DNA of 64,000 nt, taken from NCBI GenBank assembly GCA_000403335.2, contig KE159628.1, forward strand, positions 913,263 to 977,262, read 5' to 3'. Position numbers and translations under genes: made by a program. Position 1 is the stretch's first letter, and every line of letters begins with the position of its first letter. Shown here one piece after another: positions 34,737-43,807 of the stretch. Origin of the DNA: Lachnospiraceae bacterium MD335 (GTDB taxonomy: Bacteria; Bacillota; Clostridia; Lachnospirales; Lachnospiraceae). The notes under the pieces are model-generated. The model saw only the letters and a list, made by a program, of their open reading frames with translations. It did not search any database and was not told the origin of the DNA.

Positions 34737-34796
34737 GTTATTGACTAAAAAACGATTGTTAAGGCAGAGTGTCAATAAGGAAGAGGGAACAAAAGA

Positions 34797-35264
34797 ATGA
34801 CAGGAAATACGATAGGAATAATGCTTGCCGTTATTGCGGGAATTGCAATTGCAGCGGCGGCAGGCATAGCGCTTTGCAGGCGGTTTCGCAGAAATGTGCG
34901 GGCACATGCATTGGATCATATGGAAGGGCTGGAGTTTGAGTATTATTGCGCGGACTTGCTTGCCGCAAACGGATTTATTGAGGTGGAAGTGACAAAAGGA
35001 AGCGGTGATTACGGGATTGATATTCTTGCGGAAAAGGACGGCGTGACGTATGCGGTGCAGTGTAAACGGTATACGGGACTTGTGGGCGTAAAGGCGGTGC
35101 AGGAAGCGTATGCGGGGCGCGATTATTATGACAGAATGGTAGGCGCGGTGATGACGAACCAGTATTTCACAAGGCCGGCGGCTGAGGCGGCGAGAAAGCT
35201 TAAGATATTGATGTGGGACAGGGACTATATTGAATTTTTGGAGGATAATGAAGATGGACGCTGA
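34797..35264 (+). CDS. Membrane-anchored Mrr-type restriction endonuclease
   Basis: 155 aa. One N-terminal transmembrane helix (about 6-26) is followed by an Mrr_cat domain: GLEFEYYCADLLAANGF, then the nuclease core GDYGIDI (D75) and VQCKRY (Q88-x-K90), a PD-(D/E)xK variant with Q in place of E. Mrr domains cleave DNA, often methylated or foreign. No methyltransferase is nearby. It overlaps the ylmH start by 11 nt, so both are translated together. Confidence 0.82.
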   Translation: MTGNTIGIMLAVIAGIAIAAAAGIALCRRFRRNVRAHALDHMEGLEFEYYCADLLAANGFIEVEVTKGSGDYGIDILAEKDGVTYAVQCKRYTGLVGVKAVQEAYAGRDYYDRMVGAVMTNQYFTRPAAEAARKLKILMWDRDYIEFLEDNEDGR

Positions 35265-36012
35265 TGAAATATTGTTTAAAAAGCGGCTTGCGGAGCTTGC
35301 GAATAAGGCGTATACGGACAGCCGGTATTTGTTTACGGGCTTTTTGTCACTTGCGGAACAGAATGTATATTATCAGATGGAGCGGGAGCTTTCTTATGTT
35401 CCGGTGACAGCTTTTGGCGGCACGGCGGACTGTGAGCGGGTGATGCTGCGATTTGGCGATAAGGCGCTTTGCGGTTATGAGGAGTCGTTTCCGATTGCGT
35501 GTGTGGAAATTGCGCCGCTTGTCGAAAAGTTTGGGGAGGAGCTGACCCATAGGGATTATTTGGGGGCGCTGATGAACCTGGGAATTGAGCGCGCAACGTT
35601 TGGGGATATTGTGATTGTGGGAAAACATGCGTTTTTGTTTTGCACGGAGAAGATGTCTTCTTATATTATGGAGGCGTTGGATAAGGTACGGCATACGAGT
35701 GTCCGGTGCCAGATTGCAGAGGAGGCGCCCGAAAGTACGGTTACGAGGCTGGAGCGGAGGACGTTTCAGGTGAATGCGGCGCGGGCGGACAGTGTGATTG
35801 CAAAGCTGTACAATCTGTCGCGCAGTGAGAGCGTGGAGCTGTTCCGAGCAAAGAAGGTGTTTGTGAACAGCAGATTGAATGAGAATAACAGCGGGCAGTT
35901 GAAGCCCGGAGATAAAGTTTCTGTCAGAGGGTTTGGGCGTTTTGTGTTTGTTGGCGTATCGGGTGAAACCCGTAAGGGGAAACTGAATGTGGAGGCGGAT
36001 TTGTATTGCTGA
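35254..36012 (+). CDS. ylmH: S4-domain RNA-binding protein YlmH
   Basis: 252 aa; ATG 35254 is preferred over ATG 35248 because GGAGG (35240-35244) is nine bases before it. An N-terminal domain of the YlmH type is followed by a C-terminal S4 domain (ADSVIAKLYNLSRSES, then GDKVSVRGFGRF). In Gram-positives ylmH lies in the division locus, and recent work on the family implicates it in rescue of stalled ribosomes. Here it is coupled to a nuclease gene, not to the sepF/divIVA cluster. Confidence 0.85.
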   Translation: MDADEILFKKRLAELANKAYTDSRYLFTGFLSLAEQNVYYQMERELSYVPVTAFGGTADCERVMLRFGDKALCGYEESFPIACVEIAPLVEKFGEELTHRDYLGALMNLGIERATFGDIVIVGKHAFLFCTEKMSSYIMEALDKVRHTSVRCQIAEEAPESTVTRLERRTFQVNAARADSVIAKLYNLSRSESVELFRAKKVFVNSRLNENNSGQLKPGDKVSVRGFGRFVFVGVSGETRKGKLNVEADLYC

Positions 36013-36067
36013 ATTTTGCGGGGCAGGATGGCGTTGTAAATGCACGGGATTTTAGGTAATAGTTCAG

Positions 36068-36100
36068 TCAGGGACTTTGCACTGGCTGCAAAGTCCCTGA
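36068..36100. repeat. Perfect 14-bp inverted repeat
   Basis: TCAGGGACTTTGCA (36068-36081) and its exact complement (36087-36100) flank CTGGC. There is no T-tract, so terminator function after ylmH would be weak; a protein-binding site is possible. Confidence 0.5.
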
Positions 36101-36146
36101 AATAACGTATAGGTAGAGATTTTAGGGGTTACCTGTTGTGACTGTC

Positions 36147-36175
36147 TTGTTAATTTGTACTGTTTCACATATAAT
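36147..36175 (+). promoter_or_regulatory. Promoter of the AAA-ATPase-like gene
   Basis: TTGTTA (36147-36152), 17-bp spacer, TATAAT (36170-36175). Confidence 0.6.
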
Positions 36176-36199
36176 GGAGTGTAGGGGAGGTTAGAGCGT

Positions 36200-37777
36200 A
36201 TGGGAATTTATTTAAATCCGGATAATAAGGGGTTTCGCCAGGCAATTCGCTCTGAAATCTATGTGGATAAGACGGGCATGATAAAATATACAAACAAATG
36301 TTTAAACACGGAGCAGAAATATATCTGCGTAAGCAGACCGCGGAGATTCGGGAAGTCAATGGCGCTTAAGATGCTTGCGGCGTATTACAGCCGAGGGTGT
36401 GATTCGGCGGAGTTGTTTCAAGGGTATGCAATTAAACGGGATAAAACCTTTTTGGAGCATTTGAACCAATATGATGTGATTTTCCTGAATATGCAGCAGT
36501 TTCTGATACGGGCAAAAAATCAGGAAGTGACGGAATATCTTGAGCGGGTTGTGATTGCGGAAATCCGCAAGGCGTATGGGGAGTTGTTTCCAGAGGAGGA
36601 AACAATTCTTGCCGCTGTTTTGGAGCAGATTTATGCGGAAACGGGGAAGGAGTTTGTTTTCCTGATAGACGAATGGGACTGTGTGATGCGTGAGCGGCAG
36701 GAGTCGGAGGAGCTGCAGAAGCAGTATCTTGATTTTCTGCGCAATCTTTTGAAAGATCAGTCGTATGTGGCGCTTGCGTATATGACGGGGATTTTGCCGG
36801 TTAAGAAGTATGGTGTGCATTCGGCGCTGAATATGTTTTCGGAGTATTCCATGACGGACCAGTACGCATTGGGGGAATATACAGGTTTTACGGAGCGGGA
36901 AGTAAAAGAGCTGTGCGCACGGTTTAACATGGATTTTGTGGAAACGGGCAGTTGGTATGACGGATATATGCTTACGGAATTTCGGCATGTATATAATCCG
37001 AAATCGGTGGTCGAGGCAATGCGCCGTCATAAATTTTCGAATTACTGGACTTCCACGGAGACATATGATGCGTTAAAACCTTACATGGAAATGAATTTTG
37101 ACGGACTGCGTTCGGACATTGTGCGGATGCTTGGCGGGGAATGTATCAAGGTAAATACGTTGAGCTTTCAAAATGACATGCGCAATTTTAGGACGAAGGA
37201 CGATGTGCTTACGCTGTTGATTCATTTGGGATATCTTGCTTACGATTCGGAAAACGAAGAGGCATTTATTCCCAATAAGGAAATTATCAGGGAATTTGAA
37301 AATGCGATGAGTGTGGGCGGCTGGCAGGAGGTTATGCGTGTATTAAAGGCATCGGAAAGGCTGCTCGAAGATACGCTCAATGGTGACGGACAACGTGTTG
37401 CCGAGGCATTGGACAAGGCGTATACAGAGGTCGCATCCATTCTTACGTATAATGACGAAAACTCGTTGAGTTGTGCAATCGGCCTTGCATATTACAGCGC
37501 GCGCAAGGATTACAGATTAATCAGGGAGTTTCCGACGGGGCGCGGCTTTGCGGACGTTGTTTTTCTCCCGCTTCCGCATACGGATAAACCGGCATTGGTG
37601 GTAGAGCTGAAATACGACAAAACAGTTGAAACGGCAATGAAACAAATCAAGGACAGACATTACACGCAGGCGCTTGAGAGGTACTGTGGTGAGATTTTAC
37701 TTGTCGGGATTAATTATAATAAGGAGAATGCCAATAAGCCGCACACCTGTGCAATAGAAAAGGTGAATTGGCGGTAA
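36200..37777 (+). CDS. AAA-ATPase-like protein with C-terminal PD-(D/E)XK domain
   Basis: 525 aa of a family abundant in gut anaerobes (AAA-ATPase_like plus PDDEXK_9 domains). N-terminus YLNPDNKGFRQAIRSEIYVD, then Walker-type SRPRRFGKSM (about 46-55), LIDEWD (Walker B, about 154-159), and a C-terminal nuclease-like block with VVELKYDK. Function is unknown; often present in many paralogs. Own promoter; next comes a tandem repeat array. Confidence 0.85.
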   Translation: MGIYLNPDNKGFRQAIRSEIYVDKTGMIKYTNKCLNTEQKYICVSRPRRFGKSMALKMLAAYYSRGCDSAELFQGYAIKRDKTFLEHLNQYDVIFLNMQQFLIRAKNQEVTEYLERVVIAEIRKAYGELFPEEETILAAVLEQIYAETGKEFVFLIDEWDCVMRERQESEELQKQYLDFLRNLLKDQSYVALAYMTGILPVKKYGVHSALNMFSEYSMTDQYALGEYTGFTEREVKELCARFNMDFVETGSWYDGYMLTEFRHVYNPKSVVEAMRRHKFSNYWTSTETYDALKPYMEMNFDGLRSDIVRMLGGECIKVNTLSFQNDMRNFRTKDDVLTLLIHLGYLAYDSENEEAFIPNKEIIREFENAMSVGGWQEVMRVLKASERLLEDTLNGDGQRVAEALDKAYTEVASILTYNDENSLSCAIGLAYYSARKDYRLIREFPTGRGFADVVFLPLPHTDKPALVVELKYDKTVETAMKQIKDRHYTQALERYCGEILLVGINYNKENANKPHTCAIEKVNWR

Positions 37778-37806
37778 AAGCTGTTGCATTCATTTTGTAT
37801 AATTGA

Positions 37807-38011
37807 TATAATGTCGATAGACATTATACACGCCCGAATGGGCATAAACTTCCATAATTGCGAAGTAATTATGGTATAATGTCGATAGACATTATACATG
37901 CCCGAATGGGCATAAACTTCCATAATTGCGAAGTAATTATGGTATAATGTCGATAGACATCATACACGCCCGAATGGGCATAAACTTACCATAGTTGCGA
38001 AGTAACTATGA
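37807..38011. repeat. Three tandem 68-bp units, each with three hairpins
   Basis: Units start at 37807, 37875 and 37943 (period 68, last unit 69). Each holds TATAATGTC-GATA-GACATTATA, a GCCC-GAAT-GGGC hairpin, and CCATAATT/AATTATGG around GCGAAGT. In unit 3 the last stem changes to CCATAGTT/AACTATGG, a compensatory pair change that keeps the stem. Each unit ends next to a TATAAT box; the last (38012-38017) lies 80 nt before the FGGY kinase gene. No coding frame. Confidence 0.8.
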
Positions 38012-38097
38012 TATAATAGGGGCAGAGCGTGACAGATATTTTGTGCATATTGACAAAATATTTGTGAAAAATATAACAAACAGGAGGTTAAAGTTTT

Positions 38098-39714
38098 ATG
38101 GGACTTGACGAGAACAATGCGGTTGCAAAGAGCGCGATTGAGAGCGGTAAAACTGCGCTCGGCATTGAGTTTGGTTCGACCCGCATCAAGGCGGTGCTGA
38201 TTGACGAAAATCAAGAGGTAATTGCGGTTGGAAACCATGATTGGGAAAATCAGTTGGAAAACAACATTTGGACGTACAGTCTTGATGCGATTTGGAAGGG
38301 GCTTCAGGACTGTTATCAGGATTTGGCAGGACAGGTGAAGGACAAGTACGGCATTCCAATCAAGACGATTGGCTCCATTGGATTTAGCGCCATGATGCAT
38401 GGGTACATGGCATTTGATAAGAATGATGAGCTGCTGGTGCCGTTTCGGACGTGGAGAAACACGATTACGCAGGACGCAAGCGAAAAGCTTACAAGCCTAT
38501 TTAACTACCACATTCCCCAAAGATGGAGCATTGCGCATCTCTATCAGGCGATTTTGAATGGTGAGGAGCATGTGGGCAGTGTTACGTTTTTTACGACGCT
38601 TGCAGGTTTTATTCACTGGAAATTGAGCGGTGAAAAGGTGCTCGGGGTTGGGGATGCTTCAGGTATGTTCCCGATTGACATTGACACAAAAGACTTTAAT
38701 GAGAAAATGATTGCGCAGTTTGACGCGCTTGTGGCAGATAAAAATTTCAGTTGGAAGCTTGCGGATATTCTTCCGAAGGTGCTGATTTCAGGCGATAAAG
38801 CGGGAACGCTTACGACGGAGGGCGCAAAGCTGCTTGACGTGACGGGTACGCTGCAGGCAGGCGTTCCGATGTGTCCGCCGGAGGGCGACGCGGGTACGGG
38901 TATGGTTGCGACGAACAGTGTGGCGCAGAGGACGGGTAATATTTCCGCAGGAACTTCCGTGTTTGCGATGGCGGTTTTGGAGAAAGATTTGTCAAAGTCG
39001 TATGACGAGCTTGACCTTGTGACGACGCCGGACGGCAGTTTGGTTGCAATGGTGCACTGCAATAACTGTACTTCTGATTTGAATGCGTGGGTAAATATTT
39101 TTAAAGAATTCCAAGAGGCAATGGGACAGAAAACCGATATGAACGAGTTGTACGGAACGCTTTACAGGAAGGCGCTTGAGGGCGACGCGGACTGCGGCGG
39201 ACTGTTGGCATACGGTTACTTTTCGGGTGAGCATGTGACGGGCTTTGCCGAGGGCAGACCGCTCTTTGTGCGCACACCGGACGCGAAATTCAGCCTGGCG
39301 AATTTTATGCGCGTGAACTTGTTTACGGCGCTTGGCGCGATTAAGATTGGTATGGATATTTTGTTCAAGCAGGAGCATGTGACGCTGGATGAACTTTTAG
39401 GACATGGCGGACTGTTTAAGACAGAAGGCGTGGGTCAAAAGGTCGTTGCGGCAGCTGTGAACGTGCCTGTTTCCGTGATGAAAACAGCGGGCGAGGGCGG
39501 CGCATGGGGCATTGCGGTGCTTGCGAATTATATGGCAACAAAAGGAGCGGACGAGTCGCTGAGCGATTACCTGAACAATAAGGTATTTGCGGACGAGGAG
39601 TCTGTGCGTATGGAGCCGGATGCGAAGGACGTGGCAGGTTTTGAGACGTTTATTGAGCGGTATAAGAAAGGGCTTGTGATTGAGCGCGCAGCATGTGAAG
39701 GGCTTCTAAGTTAG
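38098..39714 (+). CDS. FGGY-family carbohydrate kinase (ribulokinase-like)
   Basis: 538 aa with the actin-like ATPase core: N-terminal phosphate loop [16 protein letters not shown] (about 21-36), [12 protein letters not shown], and [12 protein letters not shown] (about 280-291) plus [15 protein letters not shown] near 465. FGGY kinases phosphorylate pentoses and related sugars; the next gene is a ribulose-5-phosphate epimerase, so L-ribulose or a related ketose is the likely substrate (inference). AGGAGG precedes the ATG. No isomerase gene is in the operon. Confidence 0.85.
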   Translation: MGLDENNAVAKSAIESGKTALGIEFGSTRIKAVLIDENQEVIAVGNHDWENQLENNIWTYSLDAIWKGLQDCYQDLAGQVKDKYGIPIKTIGSIGFSAMMHGYMAFDKNDELLVPFRTWRNTITQDASEKLTSLFNYHIPQRWSIAHLYQAILNGEEHVGSVTFFTTLAGFIHWKLSGEKVLGVGDASGMFPIDIDTKDFNEKMIAQFDALVADKNFSWKLADILPKVLISGDKAGTLTTEGAKLLDVTGTLQAGVPMCPPEGDAGTGMVATNSVAQRTGNISAGTSVFAMAVLEKDLSKSYDELDLVTTPDGSLVAMVHCNNCTSDLNAWVNIFKEFQEAMGQKTDMNELYGTLYRKALEGDADCGGLLAYGYFSGEHVTGFAEGRPLFVRTPDAKFSLANFMRVNLFTALGAIKIGMDILFKQEHVTLDELLGHGGLFKTEGVGQKVVAAAVNVPVSVMKTAGEGGAWGIAVLANYMATKGADESLSDYLNNKVFADEESVRMEPDAKDVAGFETFIERYKKGLVIERAACEGLLS

Positions 39715-39790
39715 CAAAAGACGCTGACTAAAAAGCGCTAAGTCACATGCTCAACGAATGCAAATCTAACAAGTTTGCTTTGTATTCGTT
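39704..39790 (+). repeat. Intercistronic element with long hairpin before araD
   Basis: Shares TTCTAA, AGACGC, CTAAAAAG and CATGC in order with 4183-4240. A 12-bp imperfect stem AACGAATGCAAA/TTTGTATTCGTT spans 39753-39790. It begins inside the end of the kinase gene. Confidence 0.45.
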
Positions 39791-39834
39791 CGGGTAACGG
39801 AAGATATGGAAGTCTAGGAAAGGGGTTCAGACAT

Positions 39835-40533
39835 ATGCTGGAAGAATTAAAGAAAAAGGTGTATGAGGCGAATATGGATTTGCCGAAGTACGGTCTTGTG
39901 ACGTTTACGTGGGGAAACGTGAGCGCGATTGACCGTGAGAGCGGACTGTTCGTCATCAAGCCAAGCGGTGTTGACTATGATTTGCTCAAACCCGAGGACA
40001 TGGTTGTTATGGATTTAGAGGGCAACAGAGTTGAGGGAAAATATAATCCGTCGTCCGATACACCGACACATTTGGAGCTTTACAAGGCGTTTCCCGAAAT
40101 TGGCGGCGTTGTGCACACGCACAGTACATACGCCACAAGCTGGGCACAGTCGGGGAGGTCTATTCCTTGCTATGGTACGACACACGCGGACTATATGTAC
40201 GGGGAAATTCCGTGCGCGCGTGTGCTGACGCAGGAGGAAATTGACGGCGGCTACGAGAAGAATACGGGAACGCTGATTATCGAAACATTTAAGGATAAGG
40301 ATGTTATGGCAGTTCCTGCAGTGCTTTGCAAAAATCACGGACCGTTCGCGTGGGGCAAGGACGCGAAGGAGGCGGTACATAATGCCGTTGTGCTTGAGGA
40401 AGTCGCAAAAATGGCGCTTTTTACGGAGCAGCTGAATGCGGACGTGGAACCTGCTCCGCAGCGGATACAGGATAAGCATTATTACAGAAAGCATGGCGCC
40501 AATGCGTACTATGGAAATAAGGTGGAAGATTGA
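39835..40533 (+). CDS. araD: L-ribulose-5-phosphate 4-epimerase
   Basis: 232 aa from ATG 39835 (AAAGGGG upstream). Class II aldolase fold: [32 protein letters not shown] and the zinc histidines of [12 protein letters not shown]. It converts L-ribulose-5-P to D-xylulose-5-P, the entry to the pentose phosphate pathway used by the transketolase genes that follow. Confidence 0.93.
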   Translation: MLEELKKKVYEANMDLPKYGLVTFTWGNVSAIDRESGLFVIKPSGVDYDLLKPEDMVVMDLEGNRVEGKYNPSSDTPTHLELYKAFPEIGGVVHTHSTYATSWAQSGRSIPCYGTTHADYMYGEIPCARVLTQEEIDGGYEKNTGTLIIETFKDKDVMAVPAVLCKNHGPFAWGKDAKEAVHNAVVLEEVAKMALFTEQLNADVEPAPQRIQDKHYYRKHGANAYYGNKVED

Positions 40534-40572
40534 TGTTTTTTTGACAATTTTCCAATATATTAATGTGAGGTA

Positions 40573-40656
40573 CTGTGAAAAATAAATTGTTCACAGAGCA
40601 AATATGTGCGAGGGCACAGATTCGCAGGCTTTAATAAAGAATGGAGGTAGTTTAAC
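40573..40656 (+). repeat. Two-hairpin start-codon-proximal element, copy e
   Basis: Hairpin 1: CTGTGAA (40573-40579) with TTCACAG (40590-40596). Hairpin 2: GCAAAT and ATTCGC, with an inner TGTGC/GCACA stem around GAGG (40605-40618). AATGGAGGTAG then leads to the transketolase ATG. More diverged from copies a and c, but arrangement is the same. Confidence 0.65.
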
Positions 40657-41490
40657 ATGACAAATTTGGAACTTCAAAGAGCAGCAAATGAAGTTCGTAA
40701 AGGCATCGTCACAGGTGTTCATGCGGCAAAGGCGGGACATCCGGGCGGTTCCTTATCGGCAGCGGATATTTTTACATATCTATATTTCGAGGAAATGAAC
40801 ATTGATCCGAAGGACCCGAAGAAAGCAGACAGAGACCGTTTTGTTCTCTCAAAGGGACACACGGCTCCGGGGCTGTATTCGGCGCTTGCAAACCGCGGAT
40901 TTTTCCCGGTTGAAGATTTGGTGACGTTAAGAAAGCTTGGCTCTTATTTACAGGGACATCCCTGTATGCAGCATGTGCCGGGTGTTGACATGTCGTCAGG
41001 ATCGCTTGGACAGGGCATTTCCGTTGCGTGCGGTATGGCGCTTGGCGCAAAGATGTCGAATGCGGATTATCGTGTATACACGCTGCTTGGCGACGGCGAG
41101 ATTGAGGAAGGACAGGTTTGGGAGGCTTCAATGTTTGCGGGGCATAGAAAGCTTGACAATCTCTGTGTGATTGTAGATAACAATGGTTTGCAGATTGACG
41201 GCAAGATTGAGGATGTATGCTCACCTTATCCGATTGACAAGAAATTTGAGGCGTTTAATTTCCATGTGATTAATCTTGATGACGCGCATGATTTTGATAA
41301 AATTCGTGCCGCTTTTAAGGAGGCAAGGGAGACGAAGGGAATGCCGACGGCGATTATTGCACATTCATTAAAGGGTAAGGGCGTATCCTTTATGGAAGGA
41401 AATGTTGACTGGCACGGTAAGGCTCCGAACGACGAGGAGTATGCTGTTGCTATGGCGGATTTAGAGAAAATCGCGCAGCAATTAGCGTAG
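40657..41490 (+). CDS. Transketolase, N-terminal (thiamine diphosphate-binding) subunit
   Basis: 277 aa forming the first half of a transketolase: AGHPGGSLSAADIFTYLYF (22-40), FVLSKGHTAPGLYSAL, and the ThDP/Mg motif GDGEIEEGQVWEA (about 147) with DNNGLQIDG. With the C-terminal subunit it transfers two-carbon units between pentose phosphates. Split transketolases are common in Clostridia. Confidence 0.94.
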   Translation: MTNLELQRAANEVRKGIVTGVHAAKAGHPGGSLSAADIFTYLYFEEMNIDPKDPKKADRDRFVLSKGHTAPGLYSALANRGFFPVEDLVTLRKLGSYLQGHPCMQHVPGVDMSSGSLGQGISVACGMALGAKMSNADYRVYTLLGDGEIEEGQVWEASMFAGHRKLDNLCVIVDNNGLQIDGKIEDVCSPYPIDKKFEAFNFHVINLDDAHDFDKIRAAFKEARETKGMPTAIIAHSLKGKGVSFMEGNVDWHGKAPNDEEYAVAMADLEKIAQQLA

Positions 41491-41512
41491 ATTGGGAAAG
41501 GAGCATAGAAAA

Positions 41513-42457
41513 ATGGCAGATGTAAAAAAGGTTGCAACAAGAGAGAGCTATGGAAATGCTCTCGTTGAAATAGGAAAAGAAAATCCGAATTTGGTCGTTC
41601 TTGACGCGGACCTTGCGGCGGCGACAAAGACAGGTGTTTTTAGAAAAGCATTTCCGGAAAGACACATTGACTGCGGTATTGCAGAGTCAAATATGGCAGG
41701 TGTGGCAGCAGGACTGTCACTTGCAGGAAAAATTCCGTTTATGAGTTCGTTTGCAATGTTTGCGGCAGGGCGTGCATTTGAGCAGGTGCGCAATTCCATC
41801 GGTTATCCGCATTTAAACGTAAAAATCGGTGCGACACATGCAGGAATTACGGTAGGTGAGGACGGTGCTTCACATCAGTGTAACGAGGATATTGCGCTGA
41901 TGCGGACAATTCCGGGTATGGTTGTAATGTGTCCGGCGGATGATGTCGAGGCGAAGGCAGCAGTCCGTGCGGCTGTGGAATATGAAGGACCTGTGTATAT
42001 CCGTTTCGGACGTGCGGCAGTTCCCGTGATTAACGACAGACCGGACTACAAGTTTGAGATTGGTAAGGGCACGGTTGTCAGAGAAGGAACAGATGTAACG
42101 ATTGTGGCGACGGGTATCTGCGTGGACTCAGCGCTCGGAGCAGCCGAGATGCTGGAAAAGGATGGTGTAAGCGCTGAGGTTGTCAACATTTGTACGATTA
42201 AGCCGCTCGACGAGGAGGTTATTGTCAATTCCGTGAAAAAGACGGGCAAGTGTGTGACAGCGGAAGAGCATTCCGTTATTGGCGGACTTGGCAGCGCGGT
42301 TTGCGATGCGCTTTGCAAGTCGTATCCGGCGCCTGTTTATAAGATTGGTATGCAGGATACGTTCGGCGAGTCCGGTTCGGCGGCGGCTTTGATTGAGAAG
42401 TATAAGCTGGACGCAAAGGGCGTTTATGAGCAGGTGAAGGAATTTTTGAATAAATAG
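41513..42457 (+). CDS. Transketolase, C-terminal subunit
   Basis: 314 aa from ATG 41513 (AAAGGAG upstream): pyrimidine-binding domain with HIDCGIAESNMAGVAAGLSLAG (start near 48; the ESN glutamate activates ThDP), FAMFAAGRAFEQVRNSI, and the C-terminal domain (VTAEEHSVIGGLGSAV). 22 nt after the N-terminal subunit gene. A terminator follows. Confidence 0.94.
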   Translation: MADVKKVATRESYGNALVEIGKENPNLVVLDADLAAATKTGVFRKAFPERHIDCGIAESNMAGVAAGLSLAGKIPFMSSFAMFAAGRAFEQVRNSIGYPHLNVKIGATHAGITVGEDGASHQCNEDIALMRTIPGMVVMCPADDVEAKAAVRAAVEYEGPVYIRFGRAAVPVINDRPDYKFEIGKGTVVREGTDVTIVATGICVDSALGAAEMLEKDGVSAEVVNICTIKPLDEEVIVNSVKKTGKCVTAEEHSVIGGLGSAVCDALCKSYPAPVYKIGMQDTFGESGSAAALIEKYKLDAKGVYEQVKEFLNK

Positions 42458-42477
42458 GTCTGAAATGACGTTGACTG

Positions 42478-42512
42478 GCAGAGTCCGCTATGCTGTGGCG
42501 GGCTCTGCTTTA
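42478..42512 (+). terminator. Terminator of the pentose operon
   Basis: An 11-bp stem GCAGAGTCCGC/GCGGGCTCTGC (42478-42488 with 42498-42508), then TTTA. Confidence 0.8.
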
Positions 42513-42592
42513 TTACATGGGAAATTGGGGCTGGCGTATATTATGAGAAGTATTAGTTGTGTGAAAAAGAGTGAAAATCAGGAGGAATATGA

Positions 42593-43726
42593 ATGAATAG
42601 TTCAAAGGTATATTTTACAACATTTAAGGCAACGGGCAGCGAGAACCTCTTGCAAAAACTGCACAGATTGATGAAAACTGCGGGATTTGAAACGATAGAC
42701 TTTAAAGAGAAATATGCAGCCATTAAAATCCATTTTGGCGAGTATGGAAATCTTGCGTTTCTGCGTCCGAACTATGCGCGGGTTGTGGCGGATTACGTCA
42801 AGGAATTGGGCGGTAGGCCGTTCCTGACTGACTGTAATACGTTATATGTCGGCAGCAGGAAAAATGCGCTTGACCATTTGGAAACAGCGTATATTAACGG
42901 ATTTTCACCATATCAGACAGGGTGTCATGTAATTATTGGCGACGGTTTGAAGGGAACGGACGAGGCGCTTGTGCCGATTAACGGTGAGTACGTGAAAGAG
43001 GCGAAAATCGGTCAGGCGATTATGGATGCGGATATTTTCATTTCACTGACACATTTCAAGGGACACGAGATGGCGGGCTTTGGCGGCACGCTGAAAAATA
43101 TCGGCATGGGCTGCGGTTCAAGAGCGGGCAAAATGGAGCAGCACTGTGACGGAAAGCCGAGCGTGGATCAAAGCGGCTGTATCGGCTGCGGCGCGTGCAG
43201 CAGGATTTGTGCGCACGGTGCGCCGGTTATCACGGACGGCAAGGCGAAGATTGACCATGAGAAGTGTGTCGGCTGCGGACGTTGTCTTGCGGTTTGCCCG
43301 AAGGACGTGATTGCGGCGGATTTTTCGGATTCGATTGCCGTTTTGAATTATAAAATGGCGGAGTACAGTCTTGCGGTGTGCAAGGACAGACCATGTTTCC
43401 ATGTTTCGCTGATTTGTGATGTTTCACCGAACTGTGACTGTCATGCGGAGAATGATATTCCCATTATTCCGAATGTCGGAATGCTTGCATCGTTTGATCC
43501 TGTGGCGCTTGATCGGGCGTGTGCGGATTTGTGTAATCAGATGGAGCCTGTTGAAGACAGTATTTTGGGCGAGAATTTGAAGGAGCACGGAAATCATGAA
43601 GGCAATGCCGATGCTTCGCATGACCATTTCCATATGACGCACCCGGATACGGAATGGAAGTCGTGCATTGCACATGCGGTTAAGATTGGACTTGGTACGG
43701 ACAAATACGAGTTGGTTAAGATTTGA
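42593..43726 (+). CDS. DUF362 protein with two [4Fe-4S] cluster motifs
   Basis: 377 aa. N-terminal DUF362 domain (VYFTTFKATGSENLL.. KIHFGEYGNLAFLRPNY, and SLTHFKGHEMAGFGGTLKN) with an inserted ferredoxin domain: CIGCGACSRICAHGA and CVGCGRCLAVCPKD (about 193-240). Probably a cytosolic redox protein of unknown reaction. Stand-alone unit with AGGAGG before the ATG. Confidence 0.87.
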   Translation: MNSSKVYFTTFKATGSENLLQKLHRLMKTAGFETIDFKEKYAAIKIHFGEYGNLAFLRPNYARVVADYVKELGGRPFLTDCNTLYVGSRKNALDHLETAYINGFSPYQTGCHVIIGDGLKGTDEALVPINGEYVKEAKIGQAIMDADIFISLTHFKGHEMAGFGGTLKNIGMGCGSRAGKMEQHCDGKPSVDQSGCIGCGACSRICAHGAPVITDGKAKIDHEKCVGCGRCLAVCPKDVIAADFSDSIAVLNYKMAEYSLAVCKDRPCFHVSLICDVSPNCDCHAENDIPIIPNVGMLASFDPVALDRACADLCNQMEPVEDSILGENLKEHGNHEGNADASHDHFHMTHPDTEWKSCIAHAVKIGLGTDKYELVKI

Positions 43727-43745
43727 TAATATTTTTAGAGAAAGC

Positions 43746-43806
43746 CGGCAGGGAGAGCTGCGCCATAACGCAATTTTCGTTATGGCACGACTCGTCCTGC
43801 CTTTTA
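43746..43806. terminator. Bidirectional terminator, DUF362 gene and rsiV
   Basis: A long hairpin: GGCAGG with CCTGCC at the base and GCCATAACG/CGTTATGGC at the top, ending in CTTTTATTT on the plus strand. It separates convergent genes. Confidence 0.75.
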
Positions 43807-43807
43807 T

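Noticed and set aside
37807-38011. CRISPR array
   Set aside because: Units are contiguous tandem copies without unique spacers, each with several palindromes, and no cas genes are near.
40657-42457. Frameshifted single transketolase gene
   Set aside because: Each half has its own start and ribosome binding site, and two-subunit transketolases are normal in Clostridia.
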